Counted from the first letter of the stretch, positions 43,488-52,123 are shown. The stretch is DNA of 64,000 bases from Cellulomonas humilata (GCF_030814415.1 NZ_JAUSVB010000001.1:1116001-1180000), one strand, 5' to 3'. Program-made: numbers and translations. Notes: generated from the sequence alone by a model not told the origin.

Positions 43488-43524
43488 ACGCCCGCCCGCC
43501 TCCGGACCGGAGGCGGGCGGGCGT
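43488..43524 (-). terminator. perfect 18-bp hairpin after the LPMO gene
   Basis: Arms 43488-43505 and 43507-43524 are exact reverse complements around one base (in practice about a 16-bp stem with a 5-base loop). It begins 15 bp past the LPMO stop and ends before the LtrA start. Confidence 0.85.
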
Positions 43525-43539
43525 CAGTGCGTCGCGGCG

Positions 43540-44616
43540 TCAGTGCGAGCCGCAGGTCGCGGTCAGGCCGCTGCCGGTCCCGTTGGCGATGAAGCCGGCG
43601 GTCGCGGTGCCACCTGCGGGGACGGAGCCGTTCCAGGCGGCGCTGGTGATGGTGTTGGCCCCGGACAGGGAACCGTTCCACGCCTGCGTGAGCGTCGCTC
43701 CGCCGACTGTGGCATGCCAGCCGGTCAGTGCGGTGGACCCGGCCTTGACCGTGACCTCACCGACGAACGCGCCGTTCCAGCTGTTGACCACCTTCACCGT
43801 CGCCGTGCAGGAACCGGTGCCACCGGTCGGCGTGGGGGTCGGGGTGGGGGTGACCGTCGGGGTGGGCGTCGGGGTCGGCGTCACCGTCGGGGTCGGCGTC
43901 GGAGTGGCGGTCACCGTCGGCGTCGGCGTCGGGGTGGGGGTCGGCGTCGTGTTGCCGCCACCGATGTTGATGTCGCTGCACAGGTAGTACGGCTGGTCCG
44001 TGTGGCTGGCCTGCCAGATCGTGTACAGGACCGCCCGACCGCTGCGGCCGGACAGGTTCACGTCCGTCTGGTAGAGGCCCGTCGTGGGGTAGCGGCCGGT
44101 CACCTTGACCAGGTCGAGGTCGTCCCAGCCGATCGCCTCGGTGGTCGGGTCGAAGCCGGCCTTCGTGACGTAGATGCGCAGGTAGTCGGCACCGTGCTTC
44201 GCCGAGTCGGTCAGCGTGAGGGTGAAGGACGTCGGGACGCCCTTGGCCACCCAGGGGCCGACCGCGTCCAGCGAGTTGTACCGGCCGCCCTCCGTGCGTC
44301 CGCCGGAGCAGAGCTGGCCGCTCGGGATGAGCTCCTCATGCCGTCCACCGATGCCCTCGTGGTACAGCCCGTTCCAGTTCCACATGGCGTTCGGGTCGGC
44401 CTTCCAGGCCTGCCAGCACATGGGGTCCTTCTGCTCCATGGTCGGGTCGAGGTGGTTGCTGCCCCACCGTTCCCAGCACCCGTAGTTGCGGGTCGGGGGG
44501 TCGGTGACCGACCCGTGCGCGGAGGCAGGTTGTGAGGTGACGATCGCGGCCACCAGCGCCATGGCGACGGCGAGGAGCGCCGTGACCAACGCGCGAGGTC
44601 GTGCTCGGACTGACAT
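43540..44616 (-). CDS. AA10 lytic polysaccharide monooxygenase with CBM2 (cellulose type)
   Basis: This 358-residue secreted copper enzyme has a signal peptide ending ASA so that the mature protein starts at His34 (HGSVTDP). Together with His141 (AKHGADYLRIYVTKAGF) that His forms the histidine brace. The catalytic domain (34-218) closely resembles Streptomyces LPMO10B-type enzymes (RNYGCWERWG, DPMCWQAW, TEGGRYNSLDAVG, YTIWQASHTDQ). A Thr-Pro/Val linker (residues 223-264) leads to a CBM2 (about 269-358) with the CTATVKVVNSWNGAFVGEVTV start and surface Trp residues. It should oxidatively cleave crystalline cellulose. A GAAGGGGA Shine-Dalgarno is present and a CebR-like half-operator lies upstream. 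Confidence 0.95.
   Translation of the reverse strand: MSVRARPRALVTALLAVAMALVAAIVTSQPASAHGSVTDPPTRNYGCWERWGSNHLDPTMEQKDPMCWQAWKADPNAMWNWNGLYHEGIGGRHEELIPSGQLCSGGRTEGGRYNSLDAVGPWVAKGVPTSFTLTLTDSAKHGADYLRIYVTKAGFDPTTEAIGWDDLDLVKVTGRYPTTGLYQTDVNLSGRSGRAVLYTIWQASHTDQPYYLCSDINIGGGNTTPTPTPTPTPTVTATPTPTPTVTPTPTPTPTVTPTPTPTPTGGTGSCTATVKVVNSWNGAFVGEVTVKAGSTALTGWHATVGGATLTQAWNGSLSGANTITSAAWNGSVPAGGTATAGFIANGTGSGLTATCGSH
43825..43950 (-). repeat. Thr-Pro linker repeat, G-rich on the plus strand
   Basis: About forty codons alternate Thr and Pro with three Val interruptions. The plus strand is therefore a dense series of GGGG/GGG runs broken by short GTC or GTGA units. Confidence 0.85.
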
Positions 44617-44654
44617 GTGGGTCCCCTTCTCGAAGACGTCGACGTTGACCCCCC

Positions 44655-44664
44655 GGGAGCGCCC
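44655..44664. promoter_or_regulatory. CebR/CelR-like half-site upstream of the LPMO
   Basis: GGGAGCGCCC matches one half of the known cellulose-response operator (TGGGAGCGCTCCCA) but lacks its full symmetry. It lies 39 bp before the LPMO ATG. The rest of the 137-bp gap holds an imperfect GTCAG/CTGAC hairpin near 44668-44688. Confidence 0.25.
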
Positions 44665-44753
44665 ACTGTCAGGCGACGGGGTCGCTGACGGGTGACGGGG
44701 GCGTCAGTCCACCCTCACGACCAGCCCGCACGATGACCAGGTACCGAAGCGAT

Positions 44754-45596
44754 TCACGTGCCCGCGACGTCGACTTTCGAGAGGAGCCAGTCCAGGGCGT
44801 CGGTCGCCGCGGCCAGCACCGAGACGTGGCCGTCGCCGGGGCGCAGCCAGAGCTCCGCCGACGGGATGCGGTGCGTGAGCCAGAGCCCGTGGCTGCTGGG
44901 CACCACGCGGTCGGCCTCGCCGTGCAGGAGGAGCACGGGTGCGGTGATGGTCGCGGGGTCGAACCCCCAGGGGGCGACGTAGGCGAGGTCGTCGTCGACC
45001 ATCCCGCCGATGCCGCCCTCCAGCGCCTCGCCCGCGATCCGGCCGAGCCAGCCCCAGTCACCCTCGAGCGCCACGTGGTCGGTCGCGGTGAACATCTCCG
45101 GGTCGTACTCGCTGGCGGTCAGCACCCGCTCGAGCGCCGCGCGGCCCTCGACGGCTGCGCGCAGCTCGGCGGTGCCGGCGGGGTTGATGCCCGCGAACCA
45201 GTCGAGGCCGTCCGCGGGGTACGGCGCGAGGCTCGACCCGCTGACGGTCGCGACGACCCGGTCGTCCAGGAGCGCGGCGCAGGCCAGCGCGTGAGGTCCG
45301 CCGCCGGAGTGGCCGAGGACCGCGAACCGGTCGAGCCCGAGGGCGTCGGCGATGGCCTCGACGTCACCGGCCGCGGAGGCGACGTCGCGACCGGGGTGGG
45401 GTGTCGAGCCGCCGTAGCCGGGGCGGTCGTAGGACACCCAGCGGATGCCGCCCTCGGCGCTCGCGGGCAGCAGAGGCTCCGGCGGGGTGCCGACGTTGGG
45501 CGTGCCGTGGTGCCACACGACGGTCAGGACGGGGTCGTCGACGGGGACGTCGTACGCGCGCAGCGTCCGGCCGTCGGGTGCCGTGACCTCGATCAT
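44754..45596 (-). CDS. alpha/beta hydrolase (proline-iminopeptidase/lactonase-like)
   Basis: This 280-residue enzyme has the nucleophile elbow GHSGGG (residues about 94-99), an oxyanion segment WHHGTPNVG, DRPGYGGST, an acid candidate in HGEADRVVP and His in GDGHVSVLA. This is the general prolyl-aminopeptidase/haloperoxidase-like group. It is co-translated with a MarR regulator by a 4-bp overlap, so its expression is probably induced by a compound that the regulator senses, often an aromatic or ester. Confidence 0.9.
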   Translation of the reverse strand: MIEVTAPDGRTLRAYDVPVDDPVLTVVWHHGTPNVGTPPEPLLPASAEGGIRWVSYDRPGYGGSTPHPGRDVASAAGDVEAIADALGLDRFAVLGHSGGGPHALACAALLDDRVVATVSGSSLAPYPADGLDWFAGINPAGTAELRAAVEGRAALERVLTASEYDPEMFTATDHVALEGDWGWLGRIAGEALEGGIGGMVDDDLAYVAPWGFDPATITAPVLLLHGEADRVVPSSHGLWLTHRIPSAELWLRPGDGHVSVLAAATDALDWLLSKVDVAGT

Positions 45597-46069
45597 CGGC
45601 TCTCCTTCAACTGCTCGATCTCCTCGCGGTTGATCTGGCTGGCGCGCGCGAAGAGCTCGTTCGCCAGCTCGATCTGCTCGTCGGTGAGGGTGTCCAGGTA
45701 GGCGGCCCAGCGGGCGCCGACGCGGCCGTAGATCGGGCCGACCTGCTCCAGGACCTTGTTCACGTCGGCCGTCACGATGACGCGCCGCCGGTCGGCCTGG
45801 TCGCGCTGGCGGCTGACGTAGCCGGCCTTCTCCAGGCGGTCGATCACCGCGGTGATGGCGCCGCCGGCGCTCAGGCCGGTGCGTTCGGCCAGCTCACCGG
45901 GGGTGGCGGGTCCCTGGCTCATCAGCAGGCTGACCGCCTGCAGGTCCGTGCTGTTGAGGCCGCCGGTGCGTGCGACCGCGTCTTGGAACAGCACGGCGTT
46001 GGCCATGAAGTCGCGCATGACGTCGGCCATGAGCGCGATGGACTGCTCGCGCGTTGACACGGATCCCAT
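45593..46069 (-). CDS. MarR-family transcriptional regulator
   Basis: This 158-residue regulator shows the MarR winged helix: GLNSTDLQAVSLLMSQGPATPGELAERTGLSAGGAITAVIDRLEKAGYVSRQRDQADRRRVIV by position (residues about 37-100), flanked by dimerisation helices. It sits between its operon partner hydrolase and the divergent FAD monooxygenase. Two palindromes immediately upstream (46082-46114) are probably its binding sites, so it would repress both directions. Confidence 0.93.
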   Translation of the reverse strand: MGSVSTREQSIALMADVMRDFMANAVLFQDAVARTGGLNSTDLQAVSLLMSQGPATPGELAERTGLSAGGAITAVIDRLEKAGYVSRQRDQADRRRVIVTADVNKVLEQVGPIYGRVGARWAAYLDTLTDEQIELANELFARASQINREEIEQLKESR

Positions 46070-46081
46070 CGGCGACCTACT

Positions 46082-46121
46082 CTCTCGAAATACGAGAGAC
46101 TCTAGAAACGAGAGTCTCGTA
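46082..46121. promoter_or_regulatory. paired MarR operator palindromes in a divergent promoter
   Basis: CTCTCG-AAATA-CGAGAG (46082-46098) is a perfect 6-5-6 palindrome. CTCT-N7-AGAG (46100-46114) follows immediately, and TACGAGA/TCTCGTA (46091-46097, 46115-46121) bridges them. The cluster lies between divergent starts at 46069 and 46148, where a MarR dimer would block both promoters. Confidence 0.75.
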
Positions 46122-46147
46122 CTTCCACGGTAGCAAAGGGGGGCGTC

Positions 46148-47299
46148 ATGCCCAGAGCACTCATCATCGGCGGCGGGGTCGCCGGTCCCGCGGCCGCGCA
46201 GCTCCTCACGCGGGACGGCTGGGACGCCCACGTCTACGAGGCGCACGCGGAGCCCGACCCGTACGCCGGCCTGTTCCTCAACGTCGCGACGAACGGCCTC
46301 GCCGTCCTGGAGACGCTCGGTCTGCGCAAGCGGCTGCTCACCGACGGCCACCGCGCCGGGCGCATGGTGATGTGGAGCCGGACCGGCAAGGAGCTCGGCA
46401 CGGTGCCCAACGGCCCGGCGCGCGAGCCCGAGCGCGGCAGCGTCATCGTGCGCCGCAGCTGGCTGCACCAGGTGCTGCGCGAGGGGTCCGACGCGGCGGG
46501 GGTCCCGACGACGTACGGCGCGCGGCTGGTGTCGATCGACCAGGACGAACACGGCGTGCGCGCCACGTTCGCGGACGGGGCGGTCGCGGAGGGTGACCTC
46601 CTCGTCGGCGCCGACGGCATCGGCTCCCCGACGCGGCGCCACATCGACCCGGACGCCCCCGAGCCCACCTACAGCGGTCTCGTCGGGGTCGGCGGGTTCG
46701 CGCGGGTGCCCGGCCTGGAGCCGACGCCCGAGACCCAGCACTTCGTCTTCGGCGCCCGCTCGTTCTTCGGCTACCTCGTGCGCGCCGACGGCACCACCTA
46801 CTGGTTCGCCAACGTCACGGCACCCGACCGGGACGCGACCGTGACGCTGGACGACCTGCGGGCGCTGCACTCCGACGACCCGTACCCGGTCCCGCAGATC
46901 CTCGCGGCGACCTCCGACGAGCTCCGTCCGTACCCCATCGACGACCTCGTCGGGGTGCGGCAGTGGAGCCGCGGGCGGGCCGTCGCCGTCGGGGACGCCG
47001 TGCACGCCACCAGCCCGAGCGCCGGGCAGGGGGCGTCGCTCGCACTGGAGGACGCGGCCGTCCTGGCTCGGGCGCTGCGCGAGCAGTCCTCGTTCTCCGA
47101 CGCGTTCGCGTCCTACCAGTCCGCGCGCCAGCCGCGCACCGACGCCGTCGTGAAGTACGCCCGTGCGATCAACGCGCAGAAGCGGGTCACCAAGAGCCGT
47201 GTCGGCGTAGCCATCCGCGACGCGATGATGCCGATGTTCCTGCGCCGGGCCGCCGACGACACCCGCAACGACTGGCTCTACAACCACACGGTCGGCTGA
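46148..47299 (+). CDS. class A FAD-dependent monooxygenase
   Basis: This 383-residue flavoprotein of the p-hydroxybenzoate-hydroxylase fold has the FAD Rossmann motif IIGGGVAGPAAAQLL, a DG motif GADGIGSPTR and the GD motif AVGDAVHATSPSAGQGASLALEDA. These identify single-component hydroxylases such as those acting on aromatics or tetracycline-like compounds. The substrate is not evident. It is under the divergent MarR operator cluster, so it is probably inducible and may work with the MarR-linked hydrolase. Confidence 0.92.
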   Translation: MPRALIIGGGVAGPAAAQLLTRDGWDAHVYEAHAEPDPYAGLFLNVATNGLAVLETLGLRKRLLTDGHRAGRMVMWSRTGKELGTVPNGPAREPERGSVIVRRSWLHQVLREGSDAAGVPTTYGARLVSIDQDEHGVRATFADGAVAEGDLLVGADGIGSPTRRHIDPDAPEPTYSGLVGVGGFARVPGLEPTPETQHFVFGARSFFGYLVRADGTTYWFANVTAPDRDATVTLDDLRALHSDDPYPVPQILAATSDELRPYPIDDLVGVRQWSRGRAVAVGDAVHATSPSAGQGASLALEDAAVLARALREQSSFSDAFASYQSARQPRTDAVVKYARAINAQKRVTKSRVGVAIRDAMMPMFLRRAADDTRNDWLYNHTVG

Positions 47300-47325
47300 G
47301 AACGGTCTGCTGAGAAGATCACAGC

Positions 47326-48507
47326 GTGATCCACCTCGACGACGACGAACGCCGCGCGCGCCTGGCTCGTCGGCACGCCGTGACCGAGCCGTTCCGGGTC
47401 TCCGGGGTCGAGGCCGCGGCCGACGCGATGGTCTGCCTGCACGCCACCGACCCCGCCGGGCTCTACCTGTCCGCGTGGGCGCGCGTCGACGGCTTCACGG
47501 TGCCGGACCTCGATCGCGCGTTCTTCGACGACCGCACCCTCGTCAAGCACCTGGCCATGCGCCGGACGCTCTTCGCGGTCACGCGCGACCTGCTGCCCAT
47601 CGTGCAGGCCGCGTCGAGCAACCGGGTCGCCGGTGTCGAGCGGCGTCGGCTGGAGAAGGAGGTGCGGGAGGCAGGCCTCGTCGAGGACGCCGAGCGCTGG
47701 TTCGACGAGGTCACGGCGGCCGCCGTCGACGGCCTGGCCGACGGACCGCTCACCGCGGCCCAGCTCCGCGAGCGCGAGCCCGTGCTGGAGGGCTCGATCG
47801 CGTACGGCCACGGGAAGTCGTGGGCGGGGTCGTTCCCCGTGGTGTCGCGCGTGATGACGTGCCTGCAGGCTGCCGGGACGATCGTGCGCGCCGGGAACCT
47901 CGGCTCGTGGACCTCGTCGCGACCCACCTGGGCGTTGGCCACCGACTGGCTGGGGGAGCCGATCCCGCCGATGCCGGAGGACGTCGCACGGGCGCAGCTG
48001 GTCGAGCGGTGGCTGCGCCGGTTCGGCCCGGGGACCACCCTGGACCTGAAGTGGTGGCTCGGCTCGACCCTGACCGCGGTCCGGCAGGCCCTGCGGGACG
48101 TCGGCGCGGTCGAGGTGTCGCTGGACGGCGGCGGGTCGGGCTGGGTGCTGCCCGACGACACCGACCCCGTCGGCCCCGTCGAACCCTGGGTCGCCCTCCT
48201 GCCCGCCCTCGACCCGACCACGATGGCCTGGTTCGAGCGCGACTGGTACCTCGGACCGCACCGCGCTCAGGTGTTCGACACCGCCGGCAACGGGGGCGCG
48301 ACCATCTGGGTCGACGGGCGGATCGTCGGCGGCTGGTCCACGAAGGACGGCGCCGCCGACCTGGTGCTGCTCGAGGACGTGGGCGCCGACGTGCGCGCGG
48401 CGCTGGACACCGAGGCCGACCGGCTCACCGCGTGGCTGCACGGCACGCAGGTCATGCCCCGGTTCCCTGCGCCGCTGGTCAGCCCACCGCGGCGATCGCC
48501 TGCGTGA
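47326..48507 (+). CDS. winged-helix DNA-binding protein, AlkZ/HTH_42-like
   Basis: This 393-residue protein matches the HTH_42 (AlkZ-like, DUF1006) family. Streptomyces AlkZ is a DNA glycosylase that unhooks crosslinks, and many homologues guard antibiotic clusters. Visible stretches are DAMVCLHATDPAGLYLSAWAR, HLAMRRTLFAV, SSRPTWALATDWLG, and LRRFGPGTTLDLKWWLG. Whether it retains glycosylase activity is unclear because this subgroup varies at the catalytic motif. GTG at 47326 gives the family's usual length. Its end overlaps the convergent hydrolase by 29 bp. Confidence 0.85.
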   Translation: MIHLDDDERRARLARRHAVTEPFRVSGVEAAADAMVCLHATDPAGLYLSAWARVDGFTVPDLDRAFFDDRTLVKHLAMRRTLFAVTRDLLPIVQAASSNRVAGVERRRLEKEVREAGLVEDAERWFDEVTAAAVDGLADGPLTAAQLREREPVLEGSIAYGHGKSWAGSFPVVSRVMTCLQAAGTIVRAGNLGSWTSSRPTWALATDWLGEPIPPMPEDVARAQLVERWLRRFGPGTTLDLKWWLGSTLTAVRQALRDVGAVEVSLDGGGSGWVLPDDTDPVGPVEPWVALLPALDPTTMAWFERDWYLGPHRAQVFDTAGNGGATIWVDGRIVGGWSTKDGAADLVLLEDVGADVRAALDTEADRLTAWLHGTQVMPRFPAPLVSPPRRSPA

Positions 48508-49195
48508 TCAGGTCAGCAACCTCGTCGGGGTGGCTGATCATCGCGACGTGCGAGCTGTCGATCTCGACGGTCGTCGACCCGGCACGTGCGGCCATGGCGC
48601 GCTCGGCGGCCGGCGGGATCACCCGGTCCTGCGACGCGACCAGGTACCAGGACGGCAGCGTCCTCCACGCGGGTGGGCCGGACGGCTCCCCGAGGGTGGC
48701 CAGCGCGGCGGGCCGCTGCGAGACCGCCATGATCGCGCCCGTCTCCGGGGGCAGGTCCTGGCAGAAGGTCTGCGGGAAGATCGCCGGGTCCAGATAGGCG
48801 TCGGCGTTCCCCTCGCCGGCGTCCGGGAACGGGCGCACGACGATCACCTGCGTGAGGTCCGGCGGGGGACCCTCGCTGCCGAGGGCGGTCGCGGGGCCGG
48901 CCGCCTCGCCCTCCTCGAGCGCGAAGGCCGCGATGTAGACGAGCGCCTTGACGTTGTCGGCACCCACGGCCGCGTTCGTGATGACCGCGCCGCCGTAGGA
49001 GTGCCCGACGAGGATGACCGGACCCTCGATCGTCGAGACGAAGGACCGGACGTACGCGGCGTCGCCGGACACGCTGCGCAGCGGGTTGGCGGGTGCGTAG
49101 GCGGTGTGCCCGGCGGCGGTCAGGCGGCTGATCACACCGCCCCAGCCGGAGGCGTCGGCAAAGGCTCCGTGGATCAGGACGACGGTGGGGCTCAT
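48479..49195 (-). CDS. alpha/beta hydrolase, methylesterase-like
   Basis: This 238-residue protein resembles the small plant-type methylesterase/hydroxynitrile-lyase-like hydrolases: VVLIHGAFADASGWGGVI, nucleophile elbow GHSYGGAV (in PVILVGHSYGG), acid in VASQDRVIPP and His in SSHVAMISHP. It lies divergent to the AraC regulator across a 176-bp region, so regulation by that protein is plausible. Substrate unknown. Confidence 0.9.
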   Translation of the reverse strand: MSPTVVLIHGAFADASGWGGVISRLTAAGHTAYAPANPLRSVSGDAAYVRSFVSTIEGPVILVGHSYGGAVITNAAVGADNVKALVYIAAFALEEGEAAGPATALGSEGPPPDLTQVIVVRPFPDAGEGNADAYLDPAIFPQTFCQDLPPETGAIMAVSQRPAALATLGEPSGPPAWRTLPSWYLVASQDRVIPPAAERAMAARAGSTTVEIDSSHVAMISHPDEVADLITQAIAAVG

Positions 49196-49267
49196 GGTCG
49201 GTTCCCTTCGAACGATGACGGTCGACGCCAGTTTCCGCCTGGGCGGGCGACGGGCGGGTGGCCGTGA

Positions 49268-49296
49268 CGTGCACGGTTCTGGTCCGTCCGTGCACG
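49268..49296. promoter_or_regulatory. two CGTGCACG sites spaced 21 bp, candidate AraC operator
   Basis: CGTGCACG occurs at 49268-49275 and 49289-49296, two helical turns apart, in the 176-bp gap between a hydrolase and the AraC regulator. The rest of the gap shows nothing else recognisable. Confidence 0.45.
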
Positions 49297-49371
49297 ATCC
49301 GGTCTGTCGGACGCGGGGTCTCGGCGCATACGGTGGGAACGTTCGCCGTGTCCGACATGTGAGGTTTATCC

Positions 49372-50328
49372 ATGAGCCTTGTCCTGCGCTCGGACGACCT
49401 GCCGCCCGACGACCGCATCGAGATCATCCGCGACGCCATCTGGGCCGGGGTCCTCCCGGTCGAGATCGACTACGACCGGCCAGCCGCCGACATCGAGGTG
49501 CTCTGCCGGGTCTTCGAGGCAGGACCCGTCAACTTCTCGTCGGCCCGTTCGACCCCCACGATGCTGCGCCGCACCCCGGGTCTGGCCCGGCAGGACCACG
49601 AGCCGACGGTGTTCCTCGCCGTGCAGGTGTCGGGCACCACGATGGTCGCGCAGGGCGACAACCAGGCGGTCCTGCGCGCCGGCGACATGGCGGTCTACGA
49701 CAGCACGCGCCCGTACACCGTGCTCAACACGAACCGCACCGAGCTGCACTACTTCCAGGTGCCCCGCGGCGCGCTCGCCCTGCCGGACGGGACCATGGAC
49801 GCGATCGCCGGGCTGCGCATCGGACCGGACAACAACGCGCTCGCGGCCGTCGTCGCGCCGTACTTCGACACGCTCGGCAGCACCGACGTCCTCGACCACC
49901 CGACGGCCGGTGCGCTCGTCGCCGGACCCAGCATCGACCTGCTCCGGGCGCTCATCACCACGCACCTGGCCGACGAGCCGGCCGCCGCAGCGCCGTTGCA
50001 GGGCTCGCTGGTGCTCCGCGTCCGGGAGCACGTGCGCAAGCACCTGTCGGACCGGGACCTGTCCGCGACCACCATCGCCGCGGCGCACCACGTGTCCGTC
50101 CGGCACCTGTACGCGGAGCTCGAGCGCGCCGGCGTCGGGCTCCAGGACACCATCCGGACCTTGCGGCTGCAGGAGTGCCGACGGGCGCTGCGCGACCCTG
50201 CCTTCGCGCACCTGACCGTGTCCGGCGTCGGCGCCCGCTGGGGGTTCGTCGATGCCTCGCACTTCGGCCGCGTGTTCCGTCGCGAGTACGGCATGACCCC
50301 GCGCGAGTGGCGTGCCGCCCCGGTCTGA
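49372..50328 (+). CDS. AraC-family transcriptional regulator
   Basis: This 318-residue regulator has an N-terminal cupin-like AraC-binding domain (AVQVSGTTMVAQGDNQAVLRAGDMAVYDSTRPYTV) and a C-terminal double helix-turn-helix (LSATTIAAAHHVSVRHLYAELE, then LTVSGVGARWGFVDASHFGRVFRREYGMTPREWR). The cupin subgroup resembles FeaR/XylS-like regulators. The inducer is unknown. Two phased repeats upstream may be the autoregulatory site. Confidence 0.93.
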   Translation: MSLVLRSDDLPPDDRIEIIRDAIWAGVLPVEIDYDRPAADIEVLCRVFEAGPVNFSSARSTPTMLRRTPGLARQDHEPTVFLAVQVSGTTMVAQGDNQAVLRAGDMAVYDSTRPYTVLNTNRTELHYFQVPRGALALPDGTMDAIAGLRIGPDNNALAAVVAPYFDTLGSTDVLDHPTAGALVAGPSIDLLRALITTHLADEPAAAAPLQGSLVLRVREHVRKHLSDRDLSATTIAAAHHVSVRHLYAELERAGVGLQDTIRTLRLQECRRALRDPAFAHLTVSGVGARWGFVDASHFGRVFRREYGMTPREWRAAPV

Positions 50329-50390
50329 CGCGCCGCGCTATCTTGCGTGCACCCGACCCGCGGACATCGTCGAAGGAGCACGCGCGCCCC

Positions 50391-51491
50391 ATGGCATCGC
50401 CCCAAGGCCTCGCGCCCTCCACCCGGACGCTGCTGTTCCTCTCGGCGGCCGTGATCGTGCTCGCCGGCGTCCACGCCACGCGGGAGGTGCTCGCCCCGCT
50501 GTTCCTCGCCGCGGTGCTCGTCATCATCGTGCACCCCATCAGGCACCCGCTGGAGGCCCGAGGCTGGCACCGGGCCGCCGCGACGACCGTGGTCATCGCC
50601 GTCGTCTACCTGATCCTGCTGGTCCTCATCGCCATGCTGGTGTTCGCCGGGGTCCAGTTCGCCGGGCTGGTGCAGGAGTACCTGCAGGACCTGCAGGACG
50701 CGGTCGGCGGCGCCACCTCGTGGCTCGCATCCCTCGGGCTCGACCAGGACGCCGTGAGCTCCGCGACGGACGCGCTCCAGCCGTCGCAGCTCCTCGGGGT
50801 CGCGACGAGCATCAGCGGGGCGGTCGTCGGTGTCGCCAGCACGCTGTTCGTCGTCGTCACCTACGTCATCTTCATGTCGGTGGACGCCGCCCGGTACGAC
50901 GGGGCGCACGTGGAGTTCGGCGCCACGCAGGGCGGCGTCCTGCGCCGGGCCACCACGTTCAACATCGGCGTCCGTCGCTACTTCGTGGTCAGCGCGTCGT
51001 TCGGCGCCGTGGTCGCCGTCATCGACGGGCTCGCGCTCTGGGCACTCGGCGTTCCCGCCCCCGCGGTGTGGGCGATCCTCGCCTTCGTCACCAACTTCAT
51101 CCCGAACATCGGGTTCGTCATCGGCGTCATCCCGCCCACGATCATGGCGCTCGTCGTCGGGGGCTGGCCTCTGGCGCTCGCGGTGATCGCCGTCTACAGC
51201 GCCGTGAACGTGGTGCTGCAGGTGCTGGTGCAGCCGAAGTTCGTCGCCGACGCCGTGAACATCACGCTCACGCTCAGCTTCGTGTCCGTCATCTTCTGGA
51301 CCTTCGTCATCGGACCGCTCGGCGCGATCCTCGCGGTGCCGCTGACGCTGCTGACCCGCGCGGTGCTGCTGCAGGGCGGCCCGGAGACCGCCTGGTACTC
51401 GTGGCTGTCGGGCGAGGACCTGCCGAAGCCGGCCCCCTCGCCGGATCCCGATCCCGAGCCTGCCGCCGTCGAGAGGCCGTCGGCGTCCTAG
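50391..51491 (+). CDS. AI-2E family transporter
   Basis: This 366-residue polytopic protein matches PF01594: helices pairing at LFLSAAVIVLAGV and PLFLAAVLVIIV, a VVIAVVYLILLVLIAMLVF span, and the conserved FVTNFIPNIGFVIGVIPP stretch near the C-terminal half. Known members include YdiK-like exporters and, rarely, TqsA autoinducer exporters. The tail is Pro/Asp/Glu-rich. Shine-Dalgarno GAAGGAGC is about 12 bp before the ATG, a little far. It converges with the LysE gene by 4 bp. Confidence 0.9.
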   Translation: MASPQGLAPSTRTLLFLSAAVIVLAGVHATREVLAPLFLAAVLVIIVHPIRHPLEARGWHRAAATTVVIAVVYLILLVLIAMLVFAGVQFAGLVQEYLQDLQDAVGGATSWLASLGLDQDAVSSATDALQPSQLLGVATSISGAVVGVASTLFVVVTYVIFMSVDAARYDGAHVEFGATQGGVLRRATTFNIGVRRYFVVSASFGAVVAVIDGLALWALGVPAPAVWAILAFVTNFIPNIGFVIGVIPPTIMALVVGGWPLALAVIAVYSAVNVVLQVLVQPKFVADAVNITLTLSFVSVIFWTFVIGPLGAILAVPLTLLTRAVLLQGGPETAWYSWLSGEDLPKPAPSPDPDPEPAAVERPSAS

Positions 51492-52123
51492 CGGCTGTCG
51501 AGCGCCAGCTTGGCGCCGAAGGCGACCAGGACCGTGCCGGTGATCCGGTCGGTGATCTTCGCGACGGAGTCGCGGGCGAGCCAGCGGGCCGCGAAGCCGG
51601 TGGCCAGGATGATCACGGTGAACCAGGCCATGCCCAGGACGTTGTGCACGGCCGCGAGCAGGACGCCCATGAGCAGGGGCGAGGTGTCCGCGGGGACGAA
51701 CTGCGGGATCGTCGCCAGGTAGAACACACCGATCTTCGGGTTGAGCAGGTTGGTCCAGAGCCCGGTCGCGAACCCGTGCCAGGCGGAGGCGCGGGGCGGG
51801 TCGACGGACCCGGCCGGTGCAGCCTCGCGCGGCCGCATGCTCGCCCGCAGCAGGTGGATGCCGAGCCACACCATGTACGCGGCGCCGGCCAGCGTCAGGA
51901 TCCGGTAGGCCAGCTCGGACGCGGCGAGCAGGGCGGAGGCGCCGATCGCCGCCGCGATGCCCCAGACGAAGCAGCCGGCATTGATGCCCGCCGCGGCGGC
52001 GAAGGCGTACCCGCGCCCTCGGCTGATCGCCGACCGCAGGACGAGCGCGGTGTCGATGCCCGGGATGATCGTCAGCAGCCCGGCGACGACGGCGAACCCG
52101 AGGACGGCCTGCTGGACGGTCAT
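51488..52123 (-). CDS. LysE/RhtB-family exporter 1
   Basis: This 211-residue membrane protein has the LysE signature AVVAGLLTIIPGIDTALVLRSAISRGRGYAFAAAAGI near the N-terminus and the conserved NLLNPKIGVFYLATIPQF stretch. These exporters remove excess amino acids or homoserine-type compounds. Its start overlaps the MFS transporter stop (ATGA), so the two exporters are co-expressed. Confidence 0.92.
   Translation of the reverse strand: MTVQQAVLGFAVVAGLLTIIPGIDTALVLRSAISRGRGYAFAAAAGINAGCFVWGIAAAIGASALLAASELAYRILTLAGAAYMVWLGIHLLRASMRPREAAPAGSVDPPRASAWHGFATGLWTNLLNPKIGVFYLATIPQFVPADTSPLLMGVLLAAVHNVLGMAWFTVIILATGFAARWLARDSVAKITDRITGTVLVAFGAKLALDSR

Noticed and set aside
43825..43950. Possible satellite or CRISPR-like array
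   Set aside because: It is the coding sequence for the LPMO's Thr-Pro linker.
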